A stretch of 15,297 nt of DNA from Candidatus Nitrosomarinus sp. (GTDB taxonomy: Archaea; Thermoproteota; Nitrososphaeria; Nitrososphaerales; Nitrosopumilaceae). The notes below the pieces were generated by a model, which searched no databases, had not been told where the DNA came from, and saw only the letters and a list, made by a program, of their open reading frames with translations. Positions 1-7,091 of the stretch are shown here, piece by piece (within the stretch, counting starts at the first letter, position 1; every line of letters begins with the position of its first letter). The translations under genes were made by a program, and so were the position numbers. The DNA lies in contig REGF01000024.1 in NCBI GenBank assembly GCA_003702465.1, positions 1-15,297 of the forward strand, written 5' to 3'.

Positions 1-40
1 CCTTGAAAAAAAGAGTCAAAACCTTGATCAGTGGTTCTAA
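1..40 (+). CDS. C-terminal end of a truncated gene with a PCNA-binding-like tail (possibly flap endonuclease FEN1)
   Basis: In the frame starting at base 2 the window opens with codons reading LEKKSQNLDQWF followed by TAA at 38-40. The end of this peptide fits the PCNA-interacting (PIP) box pattern, with a Leu three residues before a Trp-Phe pair at the extreme C-terminus. Archaeal flap endonucleases commonly end in such a peptide (for example ...STLESWF-like tails), so FEN1 is my best guess, but DNA polymerase B, RFC large subunit and RNase HII can carry similar tails. The usual Gln of the motif is shifted by one residue here. Only 12 codons are visible, so both the coding status and the identity are inferred. 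The next gene starts 41 bases downstream with its own TATA-like element. Confidence 0.45.
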   Translation, partial: LEKKSQNLDQWF

Positions 41-81
41 CAATATTTCAGTTTAATTACTAGTATGTTCAAATTTAAAAA

Positions 82-609
82 ATGCCTCAAACAGAAGCAA
101 GAAAAACTCTAAAAGATGCACCAGTGATGTGGAGACGTATTAACTCCATAGGCGTTATTTTAGACTGTAATTCAACATATGCAGCAAATTTAGGATATGC
201 AAAATCAGAGATTATAGGTAAACCAATTTTTGAGCATGTTCCAAAAGAATCGTGGGAATCAATGAATGATTCACTAAAAATTTGGTTTGAAACAGGCAAA
301 GTGACAGATAGAAAAATTACATTTATCAGACAAGATAAAAGTACGTTTTCAGGATTGCTACAAGCAACGAGTCTTTATGATGAAAAAAATAATTTGATTG
401 GAAGCAATACAGTAATTTTTGATTTAACAAAAATGGATGATGAAAATATTGAAAAATACAAAAAATTTTTTGAGGAATCAAGTGAAAAATTAAAACAGAT
501 TAAAGAAAAGGAATATGAAAAATTTGAAAAAGAATCAAAATCAGAATATAATGGATTAAAACAAATGTTTGAAATGTTATTGAAAATAAACTTAAACGAA
601 TTAAAATAA
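82..609 (+). CDS. Small PAS-domain protein with C-terminal coiled coil
   Basis: This 175-aa soluble protein has one PAS domain at about residues 12-118. The pattern of a short strand and loop (ILDCNSTYAANLGY), then SEIIGKPIFEHVP, and a closing strand ending in DLTKMD is typical of PAS sensory folds. Residues about 122-160 are very rich in Lys and Glu and predict a coiled coil, probably for dimerisation. No histidine kinase, GGDEF, HTH or membrane segment is present, so it is a stand-alone sensor or adaptor with unknown ligand and partner. A TATA-like stretch around 49-59 lies about 27 bases before the ATG, which suggests a leaderless transcript. The gene ends four bases from the end of the convergent acs gene. 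The PAS call is firm; the function is unknown. Confidence 0.8.
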   Translation: MPQTEARKTLKDAPVMWRRINSIGVILDCNSTYAANLGYAKSEIIGKPIFEHVPKESWESMNDSLKIWFETGKVTDRKITFIRQDKSTFSGLLQATSLYDEKNNLIGSNTVIFDLTKMDDENIEKYKKFFEESSEKLKQIKEKEYEKFEKESKSEYNGLKQMFEMLLKINLNELK

Positions 610-612
610 TTT

Positions 613-2511
613 TTAAGATTTTTCTTGTACTATTTTTTGAATTTCAACAACAGCAGAAATATCTTCCAAGGTACTTGTATCACCAATAGTGTCACCGCTT
701 CCAATTGATTTTAGTAATCTTCGCATAATTTTACCACTTCTAGTTTTTGGAAGTTTTGGAACAAAATAGATTTGCTTAGGCGTAGCAATTGCTCCAATAT
801 CATTTCTTATTTTTTCATGAAGGGTTTTTTCTAAAATCACTTGATCAGTTTTAGCATCTTCTTTTAAAACCACAAATGCAATAATTACATCACCTTTAAT
901 TTCATCAGGAATTCCACATACAGCTGATTCTGCAACATTTTCATCAGAAACAATACAGCTTTCTAATTCTGCAGTTCCAATTCGGTGTCCTGCAATTTTC
1001 AAGACATCATCAGCACGTCCCAAAATCCAAAAATATCCATCTTCATCTTTTACTGCATAATCACCAGCATAGTAGCAATCAGGGTATTTTGACCAGTAAA
1101 CTGTTTTGTATTTTTCATCATCACCCCATAATGTTTGAAGCATTCCAGGCCAAGGATTTTTGATAATCAAATACCCTTTGGTATTAGGAGGAACCTCATC
1201 TCCAAATTCATCAACTACAGAAATTTCAACACCAGGAATAGGCAATGTGCCTGAACCTGGTTTCAAAGGAATTGTTTCTAATCCAGGCAAAGATGAAATC
1301 ATCATTCCACCTGTTTCAGTTTGCCACCAAGTATCGATAATAGGACAGTTTTCTTTCCCGATTACTTTGTAATACCATTTCCAAACTTCAGGGTTAATTG
1401 GCTCACCAACTGTTCCAAGCAATCTTAATGAAGATAAATCAAAAGAATTAGGAATATCATCTCCAAATTTCATAAACATTCGAAGTGCAGTTGGAGTAGT
1501 GTAGAAGATAGAAACTTTGTATTTTTGTAAGATATCCCACATTCTTGAAATATCAGGAAAGTCGGGTGCACCTTCATACATTACTTGTGTTGCACCATGA
1601 AGTAAGGGCGCATAAACTACATAGCTGTGGCCAGTTACCCATCCAATATCTGCAGTACAAAAAAATACATCAGAATCTTTAATGTCAAATGCCCATTGAA
1701 ATGTAGAATGTAAATGAGTAAGATATCCACCAGTTTCATGTAAAACACCTTTTGGTTTTCCAGTAGTACCTGAGGTGTATAATATGTAAAGTGGATGATT
1801 ACTATCTAATTTTTCAGCATCACATGAATCTGAAGATGTTTCCATTAAGTCATTCCAAAGTTTTTCTTTAGGGGAAATAGTAATTTCATTTTTTGTTCTT
1901 TCTAATACAATTACATTTTTTACAAATTCAAAATCCTTTATTGCATCATCAATTACTTCTTTTAATTTTACAATTTTACCTCGTCTAAAACCACCATCAG
2001 CTGTAATTACTATTTTAGATTTAGAATCATCAATTCTATCTTTAATTGATGCAGCACTAAATCCAGAAAAAATTACAGTATGAACTGCCCCAATTCTTGC
2101 ACAAGCAAGCATTGCAATAGGCAATTCAGGAACCATTGGAAGATAAATTGTTACACGATCTCCTTTTTCAACTCCAAGAGATTTTAAAACATTAGCAAAT
2201 TTTTGAACTTCTTTGAATAATTCCTCATAAGTATAGGATTTAGAATCACCATTTTCACCTTCCCACAAAATTGCAGGTTTTTGAGATTTTGTTACTTGGT
2301 GTATATCCAAAGCATTGTATGAAGCATTGATTTGACCACCTACAAACCATGTAGCAAAAGGAGAGTTCCAATCCAGTGTACGCTCCCATGGTTTGAACCA
2401 GGTCAAATTATGAGCCTGATTATCCCAAAAAGAGATAAAATCAGCATCAGCTTTTTGTCTTAGTTCAACATCATAGTTACCTAAACCAATTTCATATTTT
2501 TCAGACAACAA
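613..2511 (-). CDS. acs: Acetyl-CoA synthetase, AMP-forming
   Basis: A 632-aa enzyme of usual family length that activates acetate to acetyl-CoA through acetyl-AMP in the cytoplasm. The AMP-binding P-loop TSGTTGKPKG is at residues 246-255. The WWQTETGG motif is at 395-402 and GRADDVLKIAGHR at 498-510. The C-terminal PKTRSGKIMRR segment holds the conserved lysine K594, which is the site regulated by acetylation in bacterial Acs. The acetate-pocket residues known from Salmonella Acs appear conserved: Val-Thr in GWVTGH (290-295), Val in TVGEP (367-371) and the Trp of WWQTETGG. This favours acetate over longer acids, although propionate or 3-hydroxypropionate cannot be excluded. The start is TTG at 2511 (a second TTG follows directly). 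No in-frame ATG lies nearby and a TATA-like box sits 26 bases upstream. The gene is convergent with the PAS gene and lies downstream of cdvA on the same strand. Confidence 0.95.
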   Translation of the reverse strand: MLSEKYEIGLGNYDVELRQKADADFISFWDNQAHNLTWFKPWERTLDWNSPFATWFVGGQINASYNALDIHQVTKSQKPAILWEGENGDSKSYTYEELFKEVQKFANVLKSLGVEKGDRVTIYLPMVPELPIAMLACARIGAVHTVIFSGFSAASIKDRIDDSKSKIVITADGGFRRGKIVKLKEVIDDAIKDFEFVKNVIVLERTKNEITISPKEKLWNDLMETSSDSCDAEKLDSNHPLYILYTSGTTGKPKGVLHETGGYLTHLHSTFQWAFDIKDSDVFFCTADIGWVTGHSYVVYAPLLHGATQVMYEGAPDFPDISRMWDILQKYKVSIFYTTPTALRMFMKFGDDIPNSFDLSSLRLLGTVGEPINPEVWKWYYKVIGKENCPIIDTWWQTETGGMMISSLPGLETIPLKPGSGTLPIPGVEISVVDEFGDEVPPNTKGYLIIKNPWPGMLQTLWGDDEKYKTVYWSKYPDCYYAGDYAVKDEDGYFWILGRADDVLKIAGHRIGTAELESCIVSDENVAESAVCGIPDEIKGDVIIAFVVLKEDAKTDQVILEKTLHEKIRNDIGAIATPKQIYFVPKLPKTRSGKIMRRLLKSIGSGDTIGDTSTLEDISAVVEIQKIVQEKS

Positions 2512-2532
2512 AAAGTGTATGAAATTAGATTT

Positions 2533-2540
2533 TTTTAAAT
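2533..2540 (-). promoter_or_regulatory. TATA-like box for acs
   Basis: On the minus strand this reads ATTTAAAA, centred about 26 bases before the TTG start at 2511. The spacing predicts a leaderless transcript beginning at the start codon. It is inferred from sequence and spacing only. Confidence 0.45.
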
Positions 2541-2563
2541 GTTAAAAAAATAAGTTAAAAAAA
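2541..2563 (-). terminator. T-rich terminator candidate after cdvA
   Basis: Read on the minus strand directly after the cdvA stop codon, this stretch contains two runs of seven T separated by AACTTA. Archaeal RNA polymerase terminates at such T-runs without a hairpin. It also borders the acs promoter, so the two minus-strand genes are probably separate transcription units. Confidence 0.45.
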
Positions 2564-3442
2564 TTATTGTGCTTCCATTCTAGCAAGCCAATCATTATCG
2601 TTGTTGTCATTAGATGTTTCTGATTTCACCTGTTGTGGTGGTTCTGGAAATGCAAATGTCACTTCAGATTCAGTAGGAGGCTCTGGCATAGGGATGACTG
2701 GAGCTTCAATTGGTTCTGAAGGTGTTACGATTGGTTCTGTTGGTGCTTCTGGAAGTATTGTTTGAATCACTTGTTGTGGTTCTTCGGTTTCCAGATATGA
2801 AACGGCAGATTCTTGGATATTTTTTTCTGCAGGGGCAGTTATCTCTTGCACTTCCAATTCAAGATCAGCAATTCTACTCTTTACATTTGAAATTTCAGAT
2901 TGTTCATGTGTAATATGCTCAATTACCTCAGTTGTGCATGATTTCACAGTTTCAAATGTTGCCTCAGAGACTTCATTACTTTTGAATTGTACTTTGGCAT
3001 CAAACGATAACATTTTTGCAGATTTCATTTGTGTATCCAACTCAATCAATCTTTCCTCAAGTTTAGATTTGATTTCACTCTCCATTTCGTCTAATGATGC
3101 AAGTTTGAATTTGTATTTTTCATGAATGATTTCTGCATCTGCTTTCATGTCATCATTTTCTGAAACAATATCCATCAATGCTTTTAGACGACGTAGAGTA
3201 AGTTGTTTTTCACGAATGAGTCTTTGGGAGTCTAATCTCCATTTTGGAATAAAGATAACATTTTCACCTTGAACTACTAGTTGCTCAAATTGGATTTGCT
3301 GTAATCCTTGAGCACCACAGTCGATACCAACGGATTGAATACTTCCGTCAATTTCAGTGATTGTTCCTACGACTTTACCCATGAATGTTCCGTACATGTC
3401 TTTGACGTTTTTACCGATTATTTCGATATCGTCGTTTGTCAT
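2564..3442 (-). CDS. cdvA: CdvA, archaeal ESCRT-type cell division protein
   Basis: A 292-aa protein matching CdvA, which assembles at mid-cell and recruits the ESCRT-III homologue CdvB in Thermoproteota and Thaumarchaeota. Residues 1-70 form a PRC-barrel-like beta domain (IGKNVKDMYGTFMGKVVG at the start, then IFIPKWRLDSQRL). Residues about 72-203 are a long charged helix or coiled coil. Residues about 204-275 are a Pro/Glu-rich linker, followed by a short acidic tail ending DNDWLARMEAQ that could be the CdvB-binding peptide by analogy with the Sulfolobus E3B tail. I chose ATG 3442 over an upstream TTG at 3475 because the PRC barrel begins there and a TATA-like box (3461-3470) lies 23 bases before it. 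Unlike in Sulfolobus, cdvB and cdvC are not adjacent. The neighbours, acs and a small unknown gene, have no division role. Confidence 0.85.
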   Translation of the reverse strand: MTNDDIEIIGKNVKDMYGTFMGKVVGTITEIDGSIQSVGIDCGAQGLQQIQFEQLVVQGENVIFIPKWRLDSQRLIREKQLTLRRLKALMDIVSENDDMKADAEIIHEKYKFKLASLDEMESEIKSKLEERLIELDTQMKSAKMLSFDAKVQFKSNEVSEATFETVKSCTTEVIEHITHEQSEISNVKSRIADLELEVQEITAPAEKNIQESAVSYLETEEPQQVIQTILPEAPTEPIVTPSEPIEAPVIPMPEPPTESEVTFAFPEPPQQVKSETSNDNNDNDWLARMEAQ

Positions 3443-3460
3443 GGTAATGACTATTGAGAT

Positions 3461-3470
3461 TTGTATAACC
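3461..3470 (-). promoter_or_regulatory. TATA-like box for cdvA
   Basis: The minus strand reads GGTTATACAA, centred about 23 bases before the ATG at 3442. The spacing fits a leaderless transcript and helps choose that ATG over the TTG at 3475. A second AT-rich element near 3503-3513 could give a longer leader. Confidence 0.4.
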
Positions 3471-3575
3471 AGCAAAGTGTAAGAAATGTTTTTAGTTTTA
3501 GTAAGAATAAATTCACAAAATTCAGATTATGGGCTCAAGAGTAATTTTAAAATTTAGAGTTTTTTGATTATATTT

Positions 3576-3869
3576 ATGATACAAAGAGAAGAACTTAATC
3601 AAATTCTAAGCTTTGTTGCAAGCAGATGGGATGCAGCAGTGAAAGAACCAGACAATAAAGCAATGGAAGGATTGCCAAATGATTTTTGGATGAATTCAAT
3701 TGGAGGAAAAACTGCAAAGGGCGGTTTTTGGGTCACCACAATTATGTATACAGAAAATGAAGCTGATGCATCTGCATTCAAAGAAGTATTGTTAAGATGG
3801 CAAAGTAAAGGATATGATAAAAATAAAGATAAGACACCCGATCTAATTCAAATTGGGAAAAAGAAATAG
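3576..3869 (+). CDS. Conserved-looking 97-aa hypothetical protein
   Basis: I do not recognise a named family. The product is a small soluble protein with an N-terminal helix (residues 1-22, ending SRWDAAVKE), a central Gly-rich segment (SIGGKTAKGGFWVTTIMY, about 41-58) that looks like a turn plus beta strand, a helix at about 62-78 (ADASAFKEVLLRWQSKG) and a Lys-rich C-terminus. There is no signal peptide, membrane segment or Cys motif. The ATG at 3576 is preferred to an in-frame TTG at 3564 because the upstream TATA-like region (about 3545-3557) then sits at leaderless distance. It is divergent from cdvA and followed 28 bases later by the ThyX-like gene, which has its own TATA box. It is probably a thaumarchaeal lineage protein of unknown role. 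Confidence 0.7.
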   Translation: MIQREELNQILSFVASRWDAAVKEPDNKAMEGLPNDFWMNSIGGKTAKGGFWVTTIMYTENEADASAFKEVLLRWQSKGYDKNKDKTPDLIQIGKKK

Positions 3870-3871
3870 AG

Positions 3872-3879
3872 TATTATAA
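3872..3879 (+). promoter_or_regulatory. TATA-like box for the thyX-like gene
   Basis: TATTATAA is centred about 23 bases before the ATG at 3898, which is the spacing expected for an archaeal leaderless transcript. Confidence 0.5.
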
Positions 3880-3897
3880 TTGTGAAATAATTTATTC

Positions 3898-5520
3898 ATG
3901 TTGTCAGAATTTTCTAATGCTGAAAAAAAAACTCTATCAGATCACTTTTCAAACACAGAGGATAATGTATTTGCAATAATCACACCACGACAAGTAGATC
4001 GTGGTGCACTAATGTCAAGATATAGTAGAACGGATAAAAGTATGAGAAGAATTTTTCTTGATGAATTTTTAAAAAATAAAAATAGAGGAGAGGAATTTTA
4101 CGATAGAGTTCTTTTAGAATATGGAGATGACTCAGTTGCAGAATTGGGTGAAGCACAAATTGCAATTGAAGGATTATCAAACATTGCAGTAAAAAAAATT
4201 GAAGATAGAAGAATCGGATTATCATATTTAGAAAAATCTTCAAGATACGTAACATGGAATAAAAAAGAAAATGGAAAATACAGATTTTACAGAGATGAAA
4301 AAATTATGAATTCAAAATTTGCAAATGAATACGAAGACAGTTGCAATCTATCATTTGAAACATATTCAAAAAATATAGAACCAATGATAGAATACATTAG
4401 AGAAAAATATCCAATTGAAAAATATACTTTCAAAGATTCAACAGATAAAAAAGAAAAATTATTTTCTAAATTGAAAAATGAAGGCGATATTAAATCAGCA
4501 AACATGATTTACAAAGGTTCAACTAAAGCAAAAGCATTAGACATTTTACGAGGATTACTTCCTTCAGCAACACTAACCAATGTAGGAATTACAGGTAATG
4601 GCAGAGCATTTGAATATTTACTTACAATTTTAGGCTCATCTGAACTAGATGAAGAGCAAAAATTAGCCTCAAAAATCAAAAAAGAGCTAGATACAACAAT
4701 CAAATCTTTTGTTAGACGAGCTGATGACAAATATGGTAAAGCGTTTCAAAAATACCTCAAAGATGTAAAGAAAAAATCTAAATCAATTACATTAAAACAA
4801 ATCAAGTCTAATCCAAAAATAGGAACAATTACAAAAATTGTAGATTATGAAACAGAAAAATCAGCATTAGATAATATCATCACCGCAATAATGTACGAAC
4901 AATCACCCAGCACATCATATCAAAATATTTTGCAACAAGTCAAAAAAATGACAATGACTAAAAAAATTCAAATTATTAATGAATTTGCAAAAATTAGAAC
5001 AAATAGAAGACATAGACCATCACGGGCATTTGAGAATACATATTATACATTTGATTTATGCAATAACTTTGGAATGTTTAGAGATTTTCATAGACATAGA
5101 GCACTAACATTAGAAAGACAATTACTTACAACAGATCATGGGTATGTATTACCTAATGAAATTAAAATTCTAGGATTAGAAAAAGATTTCAAAGAATGTA
5201 TGAACAATACAAAAAGTACTTTTGAAAAAATTAGAAAAAAATTTCCAGAACAAAGTCAATATGTGGTTAATTTTGCATACAACTACCCATATTTTATGAA
5301 ATTAAATTTAAGAGAAGCATGTCATTTAATTGAATTAAGAACTATTCCTCAAGGCCATATCGATTATAGACGAGTTGCACAAAGCATGTTTAATCAAATC
5401 AATAAAGTTCATCCAAACCTGAGTAAAATTATGAAATTTGTGGATCTAAAAGAATATGATTTGGAAAGATTCGAATCAGAAAAAAGAACTGAAGAAAAAC
5501 GTCAAAAAATTAAAAAATAA
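3898..5520 (+). CDS. Tandem ThyX-like protein (FAD-dependent thymidylate synthase superfamily, two copies)
   Basis: At 540 aa this is about twice the length of a standard ThyX subunit (roughly 200-250 aa) and shows two ThyX-like halves. In the first, LEYGDDSVAELGEAQIAIEG (about 73-92) leads into DRRIGLSYLEKSSRY (103-117). This aligns with the RHR-X7-S-x-R-Y signature but reads RRI for RHR while keeping Ser114, Arg116 and Tyr117. LLPSATLTNVGITGNGRAFEYLL (220-242) matches the later ThyX helix region. In the second half, RRHRPSRAFENTYYTFDL (370-387) leads to RHR at 399-401, but the expected Ser is Leu409 and the RY pair is missing. Known ThyX makes dTMP from dUMP using FAD and methylene-THF. Whether this form does so is uncertain because neither half has the complete motif. 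The C-terminus is highly charged (Lys/Glu). It has its own TATA box and is followed 36 bases later by msrB. Confidence 0.75.
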   Translation: MLSEFSNAEKKTLSDHFSNTEDNVFAIITPRQVDRGALMSRYSRTDKSMRRIFLDEFLKNKNRGEEFYDRVLLEYGDDSVAELGEAQIAIEGLSNIAVKKIEDRRIGLSYLEKSSRYVTWNKKENGKYRFYRDEKIMNSKFANEYEDSCNLSFETYSKNIEPMIEYIREKYPIEKYTFKDSTDKKEKLFSKLKNEGDIKSANMIYKGSTKAKALDILRGLLPSATLTNVGITGNGRAFEYLLTILGSSELDEEQKLASKIKKELDTTIKSFVRRADDKYGKAFQKYLKDVKKKSKSITLKQIKSNPKIGTITKIVDYETEKSALDNIITAIMYEQSPSTSYQNILQQVKKMTMTKKIQIINEFAKIRTNRRHRPSRAFENTYYTFDLCNNFGMFRDFHRHRALTLERQLLTTDHGYVLPNEIKILGLEKDFKECMNNTKSTFEKIRKKFPEQSQYVVNFAYNYPYFMKLNLREACHLIELRTIPQGHIDYRRVAQSMFNQINKVHPNLSKIMKFVDLKEYDLERFESEKRTEEKRQKIKK

Positions 5521-5523
5521 AAT

Positions 5524-5535
5524 AATATTATAATA
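5524..5535 (+). promoter_or_regulatory. TATA-like box for msrB
   Basis: AATATTATAATA is centred about 27 bases before the msrB ATG at 5557. It suggests a separate, leaderless msrB transcript rather than only read-through from the gene before. Confidence 0.45.
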
Positions 5536-5556
5536 ACATCAAAACTATATCACATC

Positions 5557-5955
5557 ATGACAGAAAAAATTGTTAAAGATCCAGAAGAATGGAAAAAGGA
5601 ATTAACACCAGAACAATATGAAATTTGTATAAATCATGGAACAGAACCACCATTTTCTGGAAAATATAACGATTCAAAGTTAGAAGGATTTTTCAAATGC
5701 ATATGTTGTGGAGAGAAGTTATTTTCATCAGATGCAAAATTTGATTCAGGTTCAGGCTGGCCTAGTTTTTGGCAACCAGTATCAGAAGACAATATAGAAT
5801 ATCTTTCAGATACAACCTACGGAATGGTAAGAACAGAAGTAAACTGCAAAAAATGTGGTTCACATTTAGGACATGTATTTGATGATGGACCAAAGCCTAC
5901 AAATCAAAGATACTGCATTAATTCAGTTTCATTAAAGCATGAAAAAGATGAATAA
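5557..5955 (+). CDS. msrB: Peptide-methionine (R)-S-oxide reductase MsrB
   Basis: A full-length 132-aa cytoplasmic enzyme that reduces methionine-R-sulfoxide in oxidised proteins using thioredoxin-type donors. The family signatures are clear: GKYNDSKLEGFFKC, SGSGWPSFWQP (64-74) and RYCINS (118-123) with the catalytic Cys120. Two CxxC pairs, C48/C51 and C97/C100, form the structural zinc site, so this is the zinc-bearing MsrB form. The HLGHVFDDGP segment (103-112) provides the substrate-pocket histidines. No signal peptide is present. It is plausible as an oxidative-stress gene in an aerobic ammonia oxidiser. No msrA is adjacent. A possible hairpin lies 15 bases after the stop. Confidence 0.96.
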   Translation: MTEKIVKDPEEWKKELTPEQYEICINHGTEPPFSGKYNDSKLEGFFKCICCGEKLFSSDAKFDSGSGWPSFWQPVSEDNIEYLSDTTYGMVRTEVNCKKCGSHLGHVFDDGPKPTNQRYCINSVSLKHEKDE

Positions 5956-5969
5956 TCTTGATAGTATGG

Positions 5970-5997
5970 ATTTTTGAAGAAACCACTATTCAAAAAT
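5970..5997 (+). terminator. Inverted repeat after msrB, possible terminator or processing hairpin
   Basis: ATTTTTGAA (5970-5978) and TTCAAAAAT (5989-5997) are perfect 9-base inverted repeats with a 10-base loop, 15 bases after the msrB stop. The stem is AT-rich and therefore weak, and no long T-run follows, so termination is only a possibility. It could also be an operator for the downstream hom promoter. Confidence 0.3.
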
Positions 5998-6008
5998 TAT
6001 TAATAAAA
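5998..6008 (+). promoter_or_regulatory. Possible TATA box giving hom a leader of about 50 nt
   Basis: TATTAATAAAA lies about 77 bases upstream of the hom ATG. If used, transcription would begin near 6028 and leave a leader carrying a short open frame and a Shine-Dalgarno site, unlike the leaderless neighbours. It is inferred from sequence only. Confidence 0.3.
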
Positions 6009-6042
6009 CACAATTAAGGTTAAGGAATCAAAGGGAAAGAAT

Positions 6043-6084
6043 ATGAAATACAATAAGATACAATATCAGGAGAGAAAAATATGA
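6043..6084 (+). CDS. Possible 13-codon leader peptide upstream of homoserine dehydrogenase
   Basis: An ATG at 6043 opens a frame reading MKYNKIQYQERKI that stops at TGA 6082-6084. That stop overlaps the hom start codon as ATGA. A purine stretch AAAGGGAAAG (about 6030-6039) sits just upstream and could act as its ribosome binding site. The arrangement would suit translational coupling to hom. The peptide is not enriched in Thr or Met, so a classic attenuation role is not evident. It may be chance. Confidence 0.25.
   Translation: MKYNKIQYQERKI
6068..6074 (+). promoter_or_regulatory. Shine-Dalgarno site of hom
   Basis: AGGAGAG is placed six bases before the ATG at 6081. It is the clearest Shine-Dalgarno sequence in the window and supports that start codon. 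Most other genes here have TATA boxes at leaderless distance instead. Confidence 0.6.
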
Positions 6085-7091
6085 GAATCATTCTATGTGG
6101 TTTTGGGGTTGTTGCTCAAAGTCTAATAAAATTATTTGAATCAAGAGAAGAAGAATTGTATTCAAAATATGGATTAAAACCAAGAGTTTTAGCAGTTTTT
6201 GATAGTAAAGGAAGTGCAATTGATCAATCAGGATTAAAATTTGATAAACTAATACAAGTAAAAGAAAAATTTGGAACGGTAAAAAATTATTCAGAAAAAA
6301 ACAATTCCATGAAAGGTAATGAAATTTTAAAAAATATTGAAGCAGATGTCTTAATTGAAACAACAGCTAGCAATTACAAAGATGCAGAACCAGGTATGAC
6401 ACACATTACAACAGCAATGAAAAAAGGAATGCACGTAATTTCTGTAAATAAGGGTCCACTTGCATTAGCATTTCCATCATTAATGGAATTGGCAACATAC
6501 AATCAAGTAATGTTCAAATTTAGTGGAACAGTAGGTGGAGGTACTCCAATTTTAGATTATGCAAAAAATAGCTTAAGAGGAGAAAAAATCACATCGTTTA
6601 ATGGAATTCTTAATGGTACAACAAATTATATTTTATCAAATATGGCCACAGGGTTATCATTTGATGAAGCATTAAAAGATGCAAAAGACAAGGGATATGT
6701 TGAAGCAGATGAAGCACTAGATCTAGATGGATTAGATGCTGCAGCAAAATTAGTCATACTTGCAAACTGGATAATGGGAATGAAAGTAACTATGCCAGAC
6801 ATTAAATGTATAGGAATTAGAAAAGTAACAATTGATGACATTAAAAAAGCAGAAAAAAATAATTCTGTATTGAAATTAATTGCTTCGTGTGATAAAGAAT
6901 TAATGGTGAGCCCCAAAGAAATCCCAAAAGAAGATCCTTTAGGAGTAAATGGAACATTAAATGCAATAGCATTCACATCAGAACATTCTGGAACTCAAAC
7001 AATTATTGGAAAAGGAGCAGGAGGAACAGAAACTGCTAGTTCCATCCTAAGAGATCTTTTAGACATTAGACAAGAGATTGCAAAGAATTGA
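6081..7091 (+). CDS. hom: Homoserine dehydrogenase
   Basis: This 336-aa enzyme reduces aspartate-4-semialdehyde to homoserine with NAD(P)H, at the branch to threonine and methionine. The N-terminal Rossmann motif is GFGVVAQ (residues 7-13, third Gly replaced by Ala). VISVNKGPLA follows, then the catalytic-domain sequences GTVGGGTPIL and GILNGTTNYIL. The family signature KGYVEADEALDLDGLDAAAKL, with its conserved Glu, Asp and Lys, is also present. The C-terminal GAGG...TASSILRDL closes the fold. There is no ACT domain and no fused aspartate kinase, so this is the short form that lacks the usual allosteric module. A good Shine-Dalgarno and possibly a leader peptide precede it. Its TGA stop overlaps the TTG start of the downstream PUA gene, so the two are almost surely cotranscribed. 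Confidence 0.95.
   Translation: MRIILCGFGVVAQSLIKLFESREEELYSKYGLKPRVLAVFDSKGSAIDQSGLKFDKLIQVKEKFGTVKNYSEKNNSMKGNEILKNIEADVLIETTASNYKDAEPGMTHITTAMKKGMHVISVNKGPLALAFPSLMELATYNQVMFKFSGTVGGGTPILDYAKNSLRGEKITSFNGILNGTTNYILSNMATGLSFDEALKDAKDKGYVEADEALDLDGLDAAAKLVILANWIMGMKVTMPDIKCIGIRKVTIDDIKKAEKNNSVLKLIASCDKELMVSPKEIPKEDPLGVNGTLNAIAFTSEHSGTQTIIGKGAGGTETASSILRDLLDIRQEIAKN

Noticed and set aside
3443..3475. TTG-initiated N-terminal extension of CdvA
   Set aside because: The 11 extra residues (hydrophobic, LVIQISIVIT) precede the PRC barrel and overlap the TATA-like element that places the start at ATG 3442.
3980..4730. Long minus-strand open frames inside the ThyX-like gene
   Set aside because: They are antisense shadows rich in Phe/Leu/Ser, as expected from the complement of Lys/Asn/Glu-rich AT-biased coding sequence.
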